A DNA stretch of 64,000 nt from contig NC_087069.1 of the NCBI RefSeq assembly GCF_963678635.1, positions 310,001 through 374,000 on the forward strand, in the 5' to 3' direction. Position numbers and translations under genes: made by a program. Below, piece by piece: positions 1-10,548 of this stretch (positions are counted from its first letter, which is position 1; every line of letters begins with the position of its first letter). The DNA is from Symsagittifera roscoffensis (lineage: Eukaryota; Xenacoelomorpha; Acoela; Convolutidae). Under the pieces are notes generated by a model. It saw only the letters and a program-made list of their open reading frames with translations, was not told the DNA's origin and ran no database searches.

Positions 1-872
1 TGTTCACCAAGTTCTTTTATTCTCCTAGCTAAATTCCCCAAAACGTTGTTTTGATCGCCCGAACGACTTTTGTTGCTACACGAACGAATTTATTGACATC
101 AAAATTATGTACAAATCTGCTACATCGACTTTTGTCTTAACTTTATAGAAGTATCAGCAAAAATCAACACACGAATCAACACATCTTGTAACCACGTTTT
201 TTTTATTTGACAAAAACTTCATTGTACCGGGACAGTTCTCATATTATTATGACACAAAGATAAACCTGAAAGCAAACAAAAACAACCGAAAGAAGATCAA
301 AACCTCTGATTAGCTCTTTTTTGCGTACAACTCAACACCCTACAAAATTCTACTTAAGAAGAAAGAAAGAAAGAAAGAACTTATTTTCTCGATTGGTAAA
401 TACATTGACAAAATTAAAGTAGTTTATCATTTATATACAATCGAGACGGACAGCAAACGAGACCATGCGGTCTACCAACAGCTGCCCTCTAGTATAACAT
501 CAATAGTAAAAAGCATTATGGAAGAAAAATAAATTTGAAAAAAAAGTGAAAGAAAAGAAAGAGAAATTGCGAACATAAAAAAGGCCATATTTTCTGCATT
601 TTAATGGTGTGTGCGTGTGGTCTCTAGTGAATTATACCTATGACCTGTCTCTCAACCATGAATATCAAAACATTTTTTTTTCTTTTTAATTTTCTAAAAA
701 TTTTCTAAGTTTTTTCTGAAAAAATTTTTAGTGAGAAAAAAAACAAAAAATCACAAAAATTGTCATATCTCCTGAACTAAAAGGCTCCAGAGCGTTATTT
801 TTTTCGTCAAGAATCGCAATATATAGTTGGTGGCCTTGCAGCATTTACCCAAGGTATTCGTAACTAAACATT
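1..872. other. Non-coding flank with a GAAA microsatellite
   Basis: I see no convincing gene here. A short (GAAA)n run lies at about 359-379. Poly-A/T-rich runs occur around 530-560 and 660-760. The segment may contain the 3' untranslated end of the LINE to its right, because that element reads leftward, but I could not define a 3' terminus or a target-site duplication. Confidence 0.5.
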
Positions 873-1604
873 TTAAAAATTAAATACTAAAGATGTCAGC
901 TCGTTGTTATTTAATAGGTATCCATTTTTGAATTCATGATAACAAAATTTAACTTTTTCAATGTTCGCATTTTCGATATCATCTAGAAGTAAGCCCCTTG
1001 TTCTGAGAATATTATAAAGCCTAGATCCCCGATACGCCAATGAGTGTTTTTCGAATAGTCTTTTCCTAAGTGTTTCTTTTAGCATGTTTAGTTTTCCCCT
1101 ACGGGTTTCGCATAATGGATTTTCAAATTCAAATAAATTATTCAAAAAACTTTCGCTATGAAGTTTATTAATCGATCGCAGCATGAATTTCAGTAATTCA
1201 TAGACATGGAGCTCATGGACTGTTAGTATTTGATGTTTAATGAAAATGTCTTCGGAGTGGTCCCTACGATTTCTGAAAAATATTAATTTTAGAATCTTTT
1301 TCTGAAGCATAAAAATCGGCAGCAAAGATGAGTAGCTGCAACAACCGTAGACCAGAATACCATATTGGATTGTTGTTGTGATGTTACTACGATAGTACTC
1401 TAAGAGCTGATGCCTAGGTGCGTAATAGCGTAGCTTGGAAATAATGCCCAATTGCTTGGCTAATCGCATTTTTACATTGTCTATATGCGAAACAAACAAT
1501 AATTTGGAGTCAATGTATACACCCAGATATTTAATCACGGGTTCTTTCTTAATGTTACAGTTATTTAATTGAATGGTCATTGAATTGGAAGTCTTTAAAT
1601 TCAT
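873..1604 (-). pseudogene. LINE ORF2, RT thumb/C-terminal domain
   Basis: This 243-residue frame begins right after the palm fragment. It contains VIKYLGVYIDSKLLF, the strongly conserved thumb block of CR1/Jockey/RTE reverse transcriptases, followed by a helical region and a Cys-poor C-terminus. It ends at a stop at 873 with no RNase H domain. Its first methionine is internal to the original ORF2, so the listed start is only the first ATG after the frame break. Confidence 0.8.
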
Positions 1605-3068
1605 TTGTACCGTTTTATCATACTTATAATCAATTTATTTGCATTAGGCCAGTAGTTCAGTTTGATAATGTCCTCTTCAACCCGAAGATTTGTTTGACCA
1701 ATTGCTGTGACATTTTCTGTTGAATTGCATGCATGAGGTAGGTCATTAATATATATAAGAAATAGTAACGGACCTAAAATAGATCCTTGAGGGACACCAC
1801 ATTTAATAGTCGACCAGTTTGAAGAAATTCCCTTAATTTCTACACGTTGAATTCTTTCAATTAGATATGATCTAAACCATTTATGCTCATTTCTTCTGAT
1901 ACCATATGATTCGAGTTTTTGTAACAGAATATTATGTTCTATTGTGTCGAAGGCTTTTTTCAGATCAAAAAAGAAACTAATTATGCTTTTATTGCCATGG
2001 GAACGCATTTTTTCAGTAAAATCAACTAGTGCATCAACAGTACTGTGTTTTTTTATCGAAAACCAAACTGCCTACAAAAAATTAGTGAGAATTTTTCTAG
2101 ATAATTATAAATTCTTGTGTGCATGGCTCTCTCAAAGATTTTACTCCACACTATTAGGAGAGATATTGGTCTGTAATTGTTTTCTACAACTCTTGATCCA
2201 CTTTTATGCATAGGGATAACTTTCGCTCTTTTTAATCTATCTGAAAAAATGCCCTGTATAAAGGAGTTGTTAATTATAGAAGCTAAATAAGGAATGGTTG
2301 CTGGTGCCTATAATTTAATATTTTGTTTATATTGTCGTCTCCCGATGAATATTTATTATCAAGATTGTCGATGATTTTTTGCACTTCACATTCTGTAACA
2401 GGAAACAGAAAAACCGACTGCTCAGCCTGATTAAGAGATGGCAATGATAAGTAATCTAAATTTTTCTTAAGCTCTGTGCCTATAGCTGAGAAGAAGTTAT
2501 TAAATCTCTCAGCAATATCAAATGTTGACGGAGCTTCCTTGTCCTGCAGACAGGATTCAAGCACTGGAACACTTGCATCTTTAGTATTTTTTCCACTTAA
2601 ATCATTGAGTAGTTTATATGTTTGTCTTGAGTCTCCTATACATGCTGTAAATTTCTTATTATAGTATTTTCCTCTCGCCGATTTAATTTCTTTTTCTAAC
2701 TTAGATCTTAAGTTTGTAAATTTTTCTAATAATATCTGATTTATTGGATTACTTTTCCATAAACGGTGGGCTCTATTTCTTTTGGTGCGTAATCTTTTTA
2801 ACGTATTGTTGAACCACTTTGGTTTTCAGAACTCAGGTTTTCTGTTTATTCTCATGGGTGCAAAGTATGTTGTACTCTTGTTGAAAGCCGCAGAAAAACT
2901 GTTAAAGGATTCCGATGGATCAGTAGAATGACATATTTGTATATTATCACTTAGCTCAGTATTTAAAGCGTTTATATACATATCTGACTTAAGCTTGCTT
3001 TTAATAAATTGTAGGTCACGAAATAAACGATTTTCTCGATTTATTAAATATGGGAGAGTCCATTGCAA
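1601..3068 (-). pseudogene. LINE ORF2, reverse transcriptase fingers/palm (three broken frames)
   Basis: Coding similarity continues through three fragments in different frames: 3068-2826 (pre-RT linker), 2564-2283 (fingers, with the IIDNLDNKYSSGDD block) and 2008-1601 (palm). The palm has motif A (FFFDLKKAFDTIEH) and motif B (GVPQGSILGPLLFLIYINDL). Motif C (F/YADD) should follow within about 30 residues but is replaced by unrelated residues, which implies an internal deletion near 1700-1740 as well as frameshifts. The stretches 2009-2282 and 2565-2825 are degraded linker sequence of the same gene. Confidence 0.8.
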
Positions 3069-3128
3069 GAGGATAGAGAAATGATCCCAGAAGTTTTGGT
3101 ATTCGAGGACTTGGTGATCTGTTTCGGT

Positions 3129-3737
3129 TTAACTTTGATAAATGAAATGATCTAGACATGTATTTGTTGTATCAGTAACTCTTGTTCCTTTGGTATCGCC
3201 AAGTTCAAACCCATTCGAAAAAATGCAATTCAGGTAGTTGTTAGATAGTTGATTAATTTTTGCAATTTCAATATTAAAATCGCCACAGATAACAAAGGGA
3301 ATTGAGGGTGAGGAGTTATCTTCCAAAAATTTATCAAGTTGATCAATAAATGTTAATTTCTTTATTCTAGGAGGGTTGTATAATACGGCTATTTTAAACT
3401 GGTAGTTACTTTTTTCAATTGACACAAGGGTGCATTCATCGATGCTCGTGGTAGTTTGTTTTAGGAGCTTGAAATCTTCACGTATTTGTATCATTACACC
3501 ACCTCCACGGCTTTTTCTGTTACATGTTACAAACTTATTATAGCCATCAATGAAATAGCTTTTACTGTCATCGTTTTCTGTTAGCCATGTTTCAGATAGA
3601 CATAAAATAGAAGGAGGAGACTCGAGACTGTATACTAGTGCTTCCAGTTCACTTAGATGACCTTTCAAAGAGCGAACGTTTATATGTAGCACTGAAATTT
3701 TAGGTTCCGGAGGGGGACTCCAATTGATAGAAAACAC
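3129..3737 (-). pseudogene. LINE ORF2, APE-type endonuclease domain
   Basis: This 202-residue frame carries the exonuclease-endonuclease-phosphatase signatures in order: LHINVRSLKGHLSELEALV, LSETWL (metal-binding Glu), a glycine-rich RGGGVMIQI, a YNPPR block, CGDFNIEI (catalytic Asp/Asn) and a terminal CLDHF (the SDH-type motif with Ser replaced by Leu). The family nicks target DNA to prime reverse transcription. The frame ends just before the linker to RT, where the reading frame breaks near 3129. The first methionine overlaps the end of ORF1, so this is probably the true ORF2 N-terminus. Confidence 0.85.
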
Positions 3738-4667
3738 CAGTAAAGCAACTCATAACATCATTGACTGAATATTTAGGCAAATCCCCGCCTTCGTAGAGCC
3801 CGGTTATTTTCTTTATGTAATTGTCATTTTTCATCTGATAGAAGAGAGTTCCCTCTCTTGACCAAGCCGAAGCAACACGGTTGTCTCCTTTCATCAGTTT
3901 AAGAAAGTTGAGTCTCGCCTTAGTGAGGTCCTCGAATATCTTTATATCTTTCGTGCTTTCTTTCTCGTTTAATTGACGCTTCTTTTTTAGAATTTCAACC
4001 TTGGCAACTCGCCGACAAAAACGAACAATGATGGGTTTGGATTTTCTCCGACCTCGCAGACGATGCGCGATCGATATATCATGTTGGGTGAATTTTGCAC
4101 CGATGCTTTTGGCAATGTTCACTACTTTATTGGCAGTATTAGCATTAGATTCGTGGTTTCTTTCTTCCGCTTCGCTGGCTACACCGATAATTCGCAGGTT
4201 TTCCCTTCTGGTGTAACTCTCTACTAACTCGGTTTCACAAAGACTTTTCAGGTTGCACCGTCCTTCTTGTAAACTTAATTGGCTTTTGACTTCTGTGAAA
4301 ACTTGTTTCTTCATATCACTCGTAGCGTCATCGATCATGGCCTTCATCACTTCTTTCATCTCCTGTTTTAGTTTGGCAAACATAGTTGTAATGATATCGT
4401 TAATCGATGCTCTGATGGTTGTCTCGATTAATTGCAATAAGTTGGTGTCAGCTGGGTTTTGTTGTTCGATGGGACTTAGAACCCCGCAACCTCGTTTGTT
4501 GCAAGCCTTTGGAATGGGTGTCTGTCCTTGGAATTTGAGCATAGGGCGTCCGTGGCGTCTAGTTCCATTTGGACTTCAGCTGGAGTGTTCGAGTCAGCGT
4601 CGGAATTTGGGGCGTAGTTTGATTGATCATCGGCCCCGCTGTTTGATTGAACATGAGTCATGATCAT
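3700..4667 (-). pseudogene. LINE ORF1 protein (frameshifted)
   Basis: Two overlapping frames, 4667-4476 (63 residues) and 4542-3700 (280 residues), read the same stretch near 4476-4542 in different phases, so the original ORF1 is probably split by an indel there. The 280-residue part has an amphipathic, probably coiled-coil segment (about residues 35-100). It then has a block starting RRENLRIIGVAS and a basic block with AHRLRGRRKSKPIIVRF, typical of L1/CR1-type ORF1 RNA-binding proteins (RRM-like core plus C-terminal domain). Its end overlaps the start of the endonuclease frame at 3737, a common ORF1/ORF2 arrangement. The expected role is binding LINE RNA as a trimer in the ribonucleoprotein particle. 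Confidence in the family is good; the copy is inactive. Confidence 0.75.
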
Positions 4668-5267
4668 TTACAGCTTCTGTAACTATTTAATAAGTTTATC
4701 ACAACAATTAGCTAAGACTTAAATAATTGAACCAGCGAATTGTATATAAAACTCGGTCATCTTTTCAAAAAAATTTTCTCAGATGAACACCGTCGTAGAT
4801 TTGTTGGATCTCGTTTTGAAACGCTGGTTGACGTTGTTTTGCACAAATTGTTTTCCTACTTGCGATAAATTAAAACTTGATACAATAAAATGCGAAAATT
4901 TCAAGAAAACGGTGTGCAAATCAAAAAGAAAATACATTCATTAGTGTGTCCTCACGTAATCGTGTGAAGTATCGCTCATCCTTGAACTCATCCAATAAAT
5001 AACCAGTTATTATTCTTCGATTATCTTTTCCAAAGAAATTTTGAGAACACTTTCAGGGTGCGTGACATAACTGTTGCCACCCGAGTAGAAAGGAAACCAC
5101 GAATATCTACGTCAAGGAACAGTTTTGTCATACCATGCGAAACAGTTTTATAATCTAGAATCCTGATAATGGTTCTAATGGTGCATTTAGAAGTCATCAA
5201 TCAATCTCAGATTACTCAGATAATGAAGGTTCAATCAAAAGCATCAATCATTAATCAATCTCAAATT
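4668..5267. other. LINE leader / spacer, no gene seen
   Basis: No open frame of note. The first few hundred bases may be the 5' UTR of the adjacent LINE. The 5160-5275 stretch is AT-rich with imperfect repeats of a CAATCTCA(A/G)ATTA type. No promoter or RNA gene is recognised. Confidence 0.4.
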
Positions 5268-5275
5268 ATTTAAAT

Positions 5276-5564
5276 CAGGGGCGGATTTAGGGTGGGCGGA
5301 TTTAGGGGGGGGGGGGGGGGTACTTTTTAAGAAATCCATTTTTGGCCGATTGACCCTAAAATTTTTCTAAATGCGCCTTGGGCGATAATATATTCTAATT
5401 TTGAGGGGGAGGGAGCGCGCGCCGAAAAAACGCAATTTTTTGGTCAAAATTTTCCAAAAAGTGCCTAAAAACGCCTTTTTTGGACTGTTTTTTCAAATTT
5501 TTAGGGAGAGCTCAAAAATCAATTCGGTCAAAAACCCGCCCCGAAAATCCTAGATCCGCCCCTG
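5276..5564. mobile_element. hAT-type MITE with 8-bp target duplication
   Basis: A 289-bp element starts CAGGGGCGGATTTAGG and ends CCTAGATCCGCCCCTG, near-perfect terminal inverted repeats of about 16 bp. It is flanked on both sides by the direct repeat ATTTAAAT (5268-5275 and 5565-5572). An 8-bp duplication with CAGGGG-type ends is characteristic of hAT transposons. It has no coding capacity. A poly-G run lies inside the left end. Related diverged copies occur near 9171, 23140 and 54045. Confidence 0.85.
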
Positions 5565-5572
5565 ATTTAAAT

Positions 5573-6285
5573 CAAAACCAATTCAAATTTTTTGCTAACA
5601 TTTTTTGCTAAAATGCATGAGTTAGGTGCAGCAGGTTCTGGATTTTTTTTAAAATTCTTGTTCCGACCGTTGAAAATCGAGAGAACTTTGTATTAGGATG
5701 TAGTTCATTTTTTTCTTGTTTTTTATATTCAGAATCAGGTTCCACGAAAAACCACAAAGACTCATTTACACCTTATTGACATTCTTGCACTGTTGTTATA
5801 GATCTTTTGATACTAACTTATTATGATTAGAATTAAGATTGGTATTTGATCAAGGAGTTACACGATTTCACACGGGTCAAACCAGATAGAATGACTAAAA
5901 AAACATTGAGCTATATATAATTAAAACCCTGATTTCGTATCATGTGTTAGGTTAAAAGAACTCCTATGAATCAAATAAACTGTTTCAGATAAGTCAGAAC
6001 TTGAAATTCATCGTCCCAAAAAATCCTTGACAAAAGCAATAAAAGTTCCACAGTTATGACAGACAGAAAGAAGTTTCTCAGAAATTCTGGTTAATAGTCT
6101 TTCCACTCTTTTTGAGTTCTTCTGGGTTTCAGAGACATATAAAACAATTTAATATATCTGATCATCATGTGAAAAATCGAGGTCAACTCTCTGCTCTTCA
6201 GTTTAGTAACAGTTGAGTTTGTACCGTTGCCACATTGAATCTGGTTAAAAATGATTGGAACACCCTTCACTAAAACTTCAGAGTA
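5573..6285. other. Spacer, nothing recognised
   Basis: AT-rich DNA without long open frames, repeats or RNA-gene signatures that I can support. Confidence 0.4.
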
Positions 6286-7016
6286 CAGTGCTGATTTAAA
6301 TTAACCGGACAAAACGTGTTAAACTTGAAATTTAAAACGCGTTTTTCTCAAATTGGGTTGAGTTTAGGAGAAAAATTATGAGGACAAAACTTGCTTAAAA
6401 TTTTAGCAGAATTATTATGGTGTAATTTGTTTTGCGAAATTCGGGCCCAAAATTTTACCCCAAAAATGTGTCATTTTGGCTTTTCTTAGTTAATTAAAAA
6501 TTACGCCAAAAGTACCCATTCGATCACAGCCATAATTATATCAAAGTGGCCCCTTACGTAGCCCAATAAACTTTGAGAAGGGTATATTCTTCAAAAAAAA
6601 CTGCAAACCGTTTAAAAATTGTTTTTAAATAAAAAATTGGTATTTTATATAGTAAAAACGACCTTTTTTGTCTATCAAGCAAAAATAAATTAATTTATAC
6701 AATGTTTTGAAGAATATACCCTTCTCAAAGTTTATTGGGCTACGTAAGGCGCTCTCTTTGATATAATTATGTCTGTGATCGACTGGGTTTTTTTGGCGTA
6801 ATTTTTAATTAACTAAGAAAAGCCAAAATGACACATTTTTGGGGTAAAATTTTGGGCCCGAATTTCTCAAAACAAATTACACCATAATAATTCTGCTAAA
6901 GTTTTAAGCAAGTTTTGTCCTCATAATTTTTCTCCTAAACTCAATCCAATTTGAGAAAAAAGCGTTTTAAATTTCAAGTTTAACGAGTTTTGTCCGGTTA
7001 ATTTAAATCAGTACTG
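6286..7016. mobile_element. 731-bp foldback (mariner/Tc1-like MITE)
   Basis: The two halves are inverted copies of each other over roughly 300 bp each (6286-6600 and 6700-7016), separated by a short AT-rich loop. Ends are CAGTGCTGATTT at the left and AAATCAGTACTG at the right, and each end is bordered by TA, the target duplication of Tc1/mariner elements. No transposase is encoded. Arm divergence is low. The right arm was later copied into the second segmental duplicate, starting at 10549. Confidence 0.75.
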
Positions 7017-7762
7017 TAGTTTTGATGGTGAAAACCAATTTAAAACGACACAGGCAAAGTTTTAAAGAGTTGAATTGTATTTGACACATAGCAAGGTTTG
7101 CATGGTCATAATTCGTTTTGAGATTAAATTTTTGAAAAGTTTTGAGATTTTTTGAGAGCAATGTAAAAGAAAAAAAAACAGACAAAAAAGAGTAATTTTT
7201 ACGCTGGTTCACGTGAAATAAAACTGGTCGATCGAATCTTAATGACTATGATCTTTTATAACTTCGCTGAAATCCGTGCAATCGGCTGACCCAAGCCGTG
7301 AATACAAACATCCACAAATTCAAACTAAATATCCTGGGAGTTATGTAATATAGCCTATTTTTTTGATATCCGTTTGGCGTATTTGGCGAAATTTCAGCTA
7401 TAAAAATCTGTCGTCACACTCTTTTTTATAAACAGCTAGTGAGTTAAGTGTTTTAAAAAATGTCGGTCATGTAGTTTTCAGATCTGGTGTCAAATTTTGA
7501 CTAATATTGGGTTTGACGTGCATAAGTGCTTAACCATAAATGATTTGTTCCAGGAGAGGAAAAATGGAAGAACTTTTGACGCCACTGAACCTAATTTGAC
7601 TAAAAAGTTTGATGATCTTTGAATTAACAAAAGGAAAACGCGGGAAAGATCATTCCTTGAAAACGTCAACAGATTTTATCTCAGTTTCCGTTTGAAATGT
7701 TTTCCTGTTACAAATTCTGCATGGAAGTCGTGTTGAATTAGCTGACGAGTTGACCTTGAAGT

Positions 7763-7973
7763 ATGAAGCAGAAGAAGTTGTTCACTGTACTGGGCATCGT
7801 GTTTGCATTTCTGGCGGGTGGACTGGTCTGTCTGGGTCATATTCAGTTCATGGTCACTGGCAAAAACAAGAGCACTGGGGCCACTGTCAACATCGGCTGC
7901 TGGCTTCTCTGCAGCAGAGCAGACAAGAGCGCAGACACAAAATGCGTCGCTTTTCGAAGTATGAGTCACCAGG
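7763..7973 (+). CDS. Claudin/PMP22-like protein, exon 1 (copy 1)
   Basis: Starts at ATG 7763 (MKQKKLFTVLGIVF) and encodes TM1 (about residues 6-27) and most of the first extracellular loop. The loop contains GCWLLC followed ten residues later by a second Cys, matching the claudin-superfamily W-x2-C-x8-10-C signature; the superfamily forms paracellular seals or small membrane adaptors. The frame would stop two codons after 7973, but CAG-G|GTTGAAG is a possible donor in phase 1. This fits the phase-1 acceptor at 23839/23840 and the rest of the four-TM protein downstream. Combined with exons at 23840 and 51715, the product would be about 213 residues, a typical claudin length. Exon assignment is inference from phase and protein continuity. 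Confidence 0.75.
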
Positions 7974-9170
7974 GTTGAAGTATCCCCCCTCCCCCCCCCC
8001 TCACTTCTATAGGGCTAACAAGAGTGTTAGATAATGAAACCTAGATATGGAGAACAATTTAATCCGTATGCCACAAGCGAATGTATTCTTGGAGAAAACG
8101 CTAGCCAAGAAATGCAAGCCATAAACGAAATAGTTCGACCCGCATTTTTTCCAGAGAATCATTCTGGAATTTTTACCCCCGTCCGTTTCTTCCCCCCTCC
8201 ACCCCTCCCCCATACACAAATGTTTTTTTAGATTCAATGTTTGTTTTACTGTGTTCAACGCATATAATGCAATTCTTTTTTCGTTACCGGCAAATTGTGA
8301 ACGATTATTTTGATTGTAAGAAATCCTAAAGAGCCAAGGAACGACGTTAATAAAAAACCTTTTCGATTGATGATCCTCTCTGGCTTTGGAGCTTCAGTTC
8401 TTTTTGACTTCTGATTTGTTTCCTGAACTGAGGTTAACAAAAAGAGAGGTGATTTAAAATGACGTACAATGTTGATTCAAGAATTTAAAATTATTTTTGA
8501 AGTTCTAAATTTTAGCTCTTTTTCAATAACCGCAACCACCTAGGAGTTAATGTATTTTTTGTTCACCTTGTTCGATTGTTACAAAAACTGGCACGCCGAC
8601 TAATTAGCCTTTTTTATTTCGTTTACCCTGTAAAGAACTTGTTACGCCTCAAAATTGTTGCTTAAGTGAGCTGGACAAAAAGGAAAAATAGCAATAATTT
8701 CTAAGCACTTCAAGTCGTTTCGTGAACACTTGAACGAATTTCAGCAAAAAAACTCCCAAAGTTTTGGTTGTTATCCTACGCCCCTCCTTAGCCAACATTT
8801 CGAACTTGATGTTTTCATTATCGTTGCAAAATGTGTGATGTTACGATGTATAGTATGAAGAACAAATCTGTTCGCAATTAAAAATTTGTTAACATGCAAA
8901 GTTTCATTATGACATCGCTAAAGCAGTTGTTCGAAGGTGGGGGGGGGGAGGGGTTGCTTCTTGTGGAATAATTGTTTTTTTCTCAACGTTTTAATTGTTG
9001 GTTTTTTTCTTTCAAATTTTTTTTAACGTTGTGCAAATTCAGCAAATTCAACAGTAAAAAATTTTTCTCGTCGTCATGAACTAGTGTTTGATTTTTAAAT
9101 CGAGCTCAAAATTTAAAATTTTATCTGTTTTTGAGCCATTTTCTACCTTTGTTGGGATATCTGTATTACA

Positions 9171-9411
9171 ATTGGGGCCAGGGGCTGACTTAGGGAGGGG
9201 CGGAAAATTTATCTAATAATATTTTATGACATCAAAATTCGGCCAATCAGCCCTGAGTTTTGAAAAGGTGCCCTTTTTTAATGCAAAAAAAAACAATTTT
9301 TGGCCCAGACCATCCGACAAAATGGTCAAAAACGGCATTTTTAACCTGTTTTTTGTTCAACAAAAAGGTCGACAAAAGCTTCAAAAATTTTTTCAAAATC
9401 TGCCTCCGTGA
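9171..9411. repeat. MITE-like relic (also at about 12990 and 15016)
   Basis: Begins CCAGGGGCTGACTTAGGGAGGGGC, about 20 bases that resemble the hAT MITE end. It also shares internal phrases with the 5276 copy (AATTCGGCCAATCAGCCCT versus the similar gccgattgaccct). No clear right terminus or target duplication remains. The same relic is carried in all three segmental duplicates. Confidence 0.4.
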
Positions 9412-9678
9412 GGAAGATACTTGTTTGTGTTTTTTTTTCGTGTATTCTCAGAGATTTTGATCCAGTTCTTACAATTAGCAATATCACAAAGATACCAATC
9501 GACAAAAGTCATGAATTTCAAAAAGTTTCAAGCGACAAGTTTGTTTCTTCCAAGCTCGAAAACTCAATAACGACTCAATAACGATGAACAACTATTTCTT
9601 CACCTTGAGTCAATCGATTTTCAACCGAATGAATGATTACTTTGTTTTTGGAAAAAAAACGAAAAACTCTGAGCGTTA

Positions 9679-10532
9679 TGTTAAAGTCGAATGTTTGGGA
9701 TATGAAAAGATTGTAAATAAGTTGTATTTTTAGTTCAACTGTTAGGCATCAAATCGAAATCTTACTGCACTGTTTTATTTCAGATCGGAACAGACGTTAG
9801 AGATCACAAGGTCAAAGGAGCAGGTCTCTAGACAGAAAGAAAACAATTGATGGCATTTACATAAACTTAAAACTGGTCCCTATCTCATTCGGGCAACCAC
9901 AAATAAATTTTAACTTGTATAAAATTTATCAACTTGTAATGTTATCCTTGCAAATTCATGTTAGAGATCATTGTCAGTTTTACTTGAGTTTTTCGGCAAA
10001 CAGTTTAACTTGAGTTTTCAGGCAAACTTGCCAAATCTCTCGTTTAGGTTTTTTTTTCTTTTCGATCTGCGTTATGTTACTTGTTTTGTATGCGATGGAT
10101 CATGACACCCCCCATCTTATCAACACCACGTCGCTGCCGCGTTGATTTTCTTGTCCCCTCTGCGTTTTTCTTCCGACTTCCTTCGACGGTCTTTGGCGTT
10201 CGCGTGACCACTGTATCCGACGGTTCAATTACGTCCTTACTCGCCGCAGTTTTTTCCGCCTCGTCCTCCTCGACTGTCCAATCGCTCATGTCATTCTCCT
10301 CACTCTCGTCCTCGCTATATTCTACAATCCTCGGTTTTGCTGCCTTTTTCGCCTGTCCCATTGCGAATTTTTCCTTTTCCGCTTTCCGTTTGAATTTCGT
10401 CGGTACACTTGGACCCGGGATGCTTATTGCGGGCTCACTTGGACCCGGGGTGCTCTTTCCGATTTCACTTGGACCCGGGGTGTTTTTTCGGTACTTGCTC
10501 GGACCCGGGGTGCACGCTTCGTATAAATCCTT
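9679..10532 (-). mobile_element. Duplicated gypsy 3' end (LTR plus pol tail), not a solo LTR
   Basis: 9679-9887 is the same 209-bp LTR as at 15526-15734, and 10077-10532 is the same pol C-terminal frame ending in HRIQNK. Because it sits at the homologous position within the segmental duplicate and is cut off inside coding sequence, it was copied by the duplication rather than inserted independently. Confidence 0.85.
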
Positions 10533-10548
10533 TATTCCTTCGTATAAG

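Larger units (their letters stand above)
873..4667 (-). mobile_element. Broken CR1/Jockey-like LINE (non-LTR retrotransposon)
   Basis: Reading right to left, the element has an ORF1 nucleic-acid-binding protein, an APE-type endonuclease, a reverse transcriptase palm and a thumb/connector domain, which is the standard order of CR1/Jockey-group LINEs. There are no LTRs. ORF2 is split by frameshifts near 3130, 2825, 2283 and 1601, and the RT catalytic YADD block is absent, so the copy is dead. The 5' leader may extend to about 5 kb. Clade assignment is by motif style only. Confidence 0.85.
6731..10548. repeat. Segmental duplication, copy 1 (3818 bp)
   Basis: This unit is followed directly by an almost identical copy offset by 3818 bp. 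It contains the right arm of the foldback element, host exon 1 (7763-7973), a MITE-like relic (about 9171-9411), a gypsy LTR (9679-9887) and the 3' tail of gypsy pol (about 10077-10532). The right junction carries a short filler repeating TTCGTATAA, which occurs at about 10518 and 10538. Confidence 0.9.

Noticed and set aside
7676-8440. Overlapping ORFs on both strands around host exon 1 (and their copies near 11.5-12.3 and 13.5-14.3 kb)
   Set aside because: Antisense or out-of-frame shadows of exon 1 and adjacent repeats; they recur only because the segment is duplicated.
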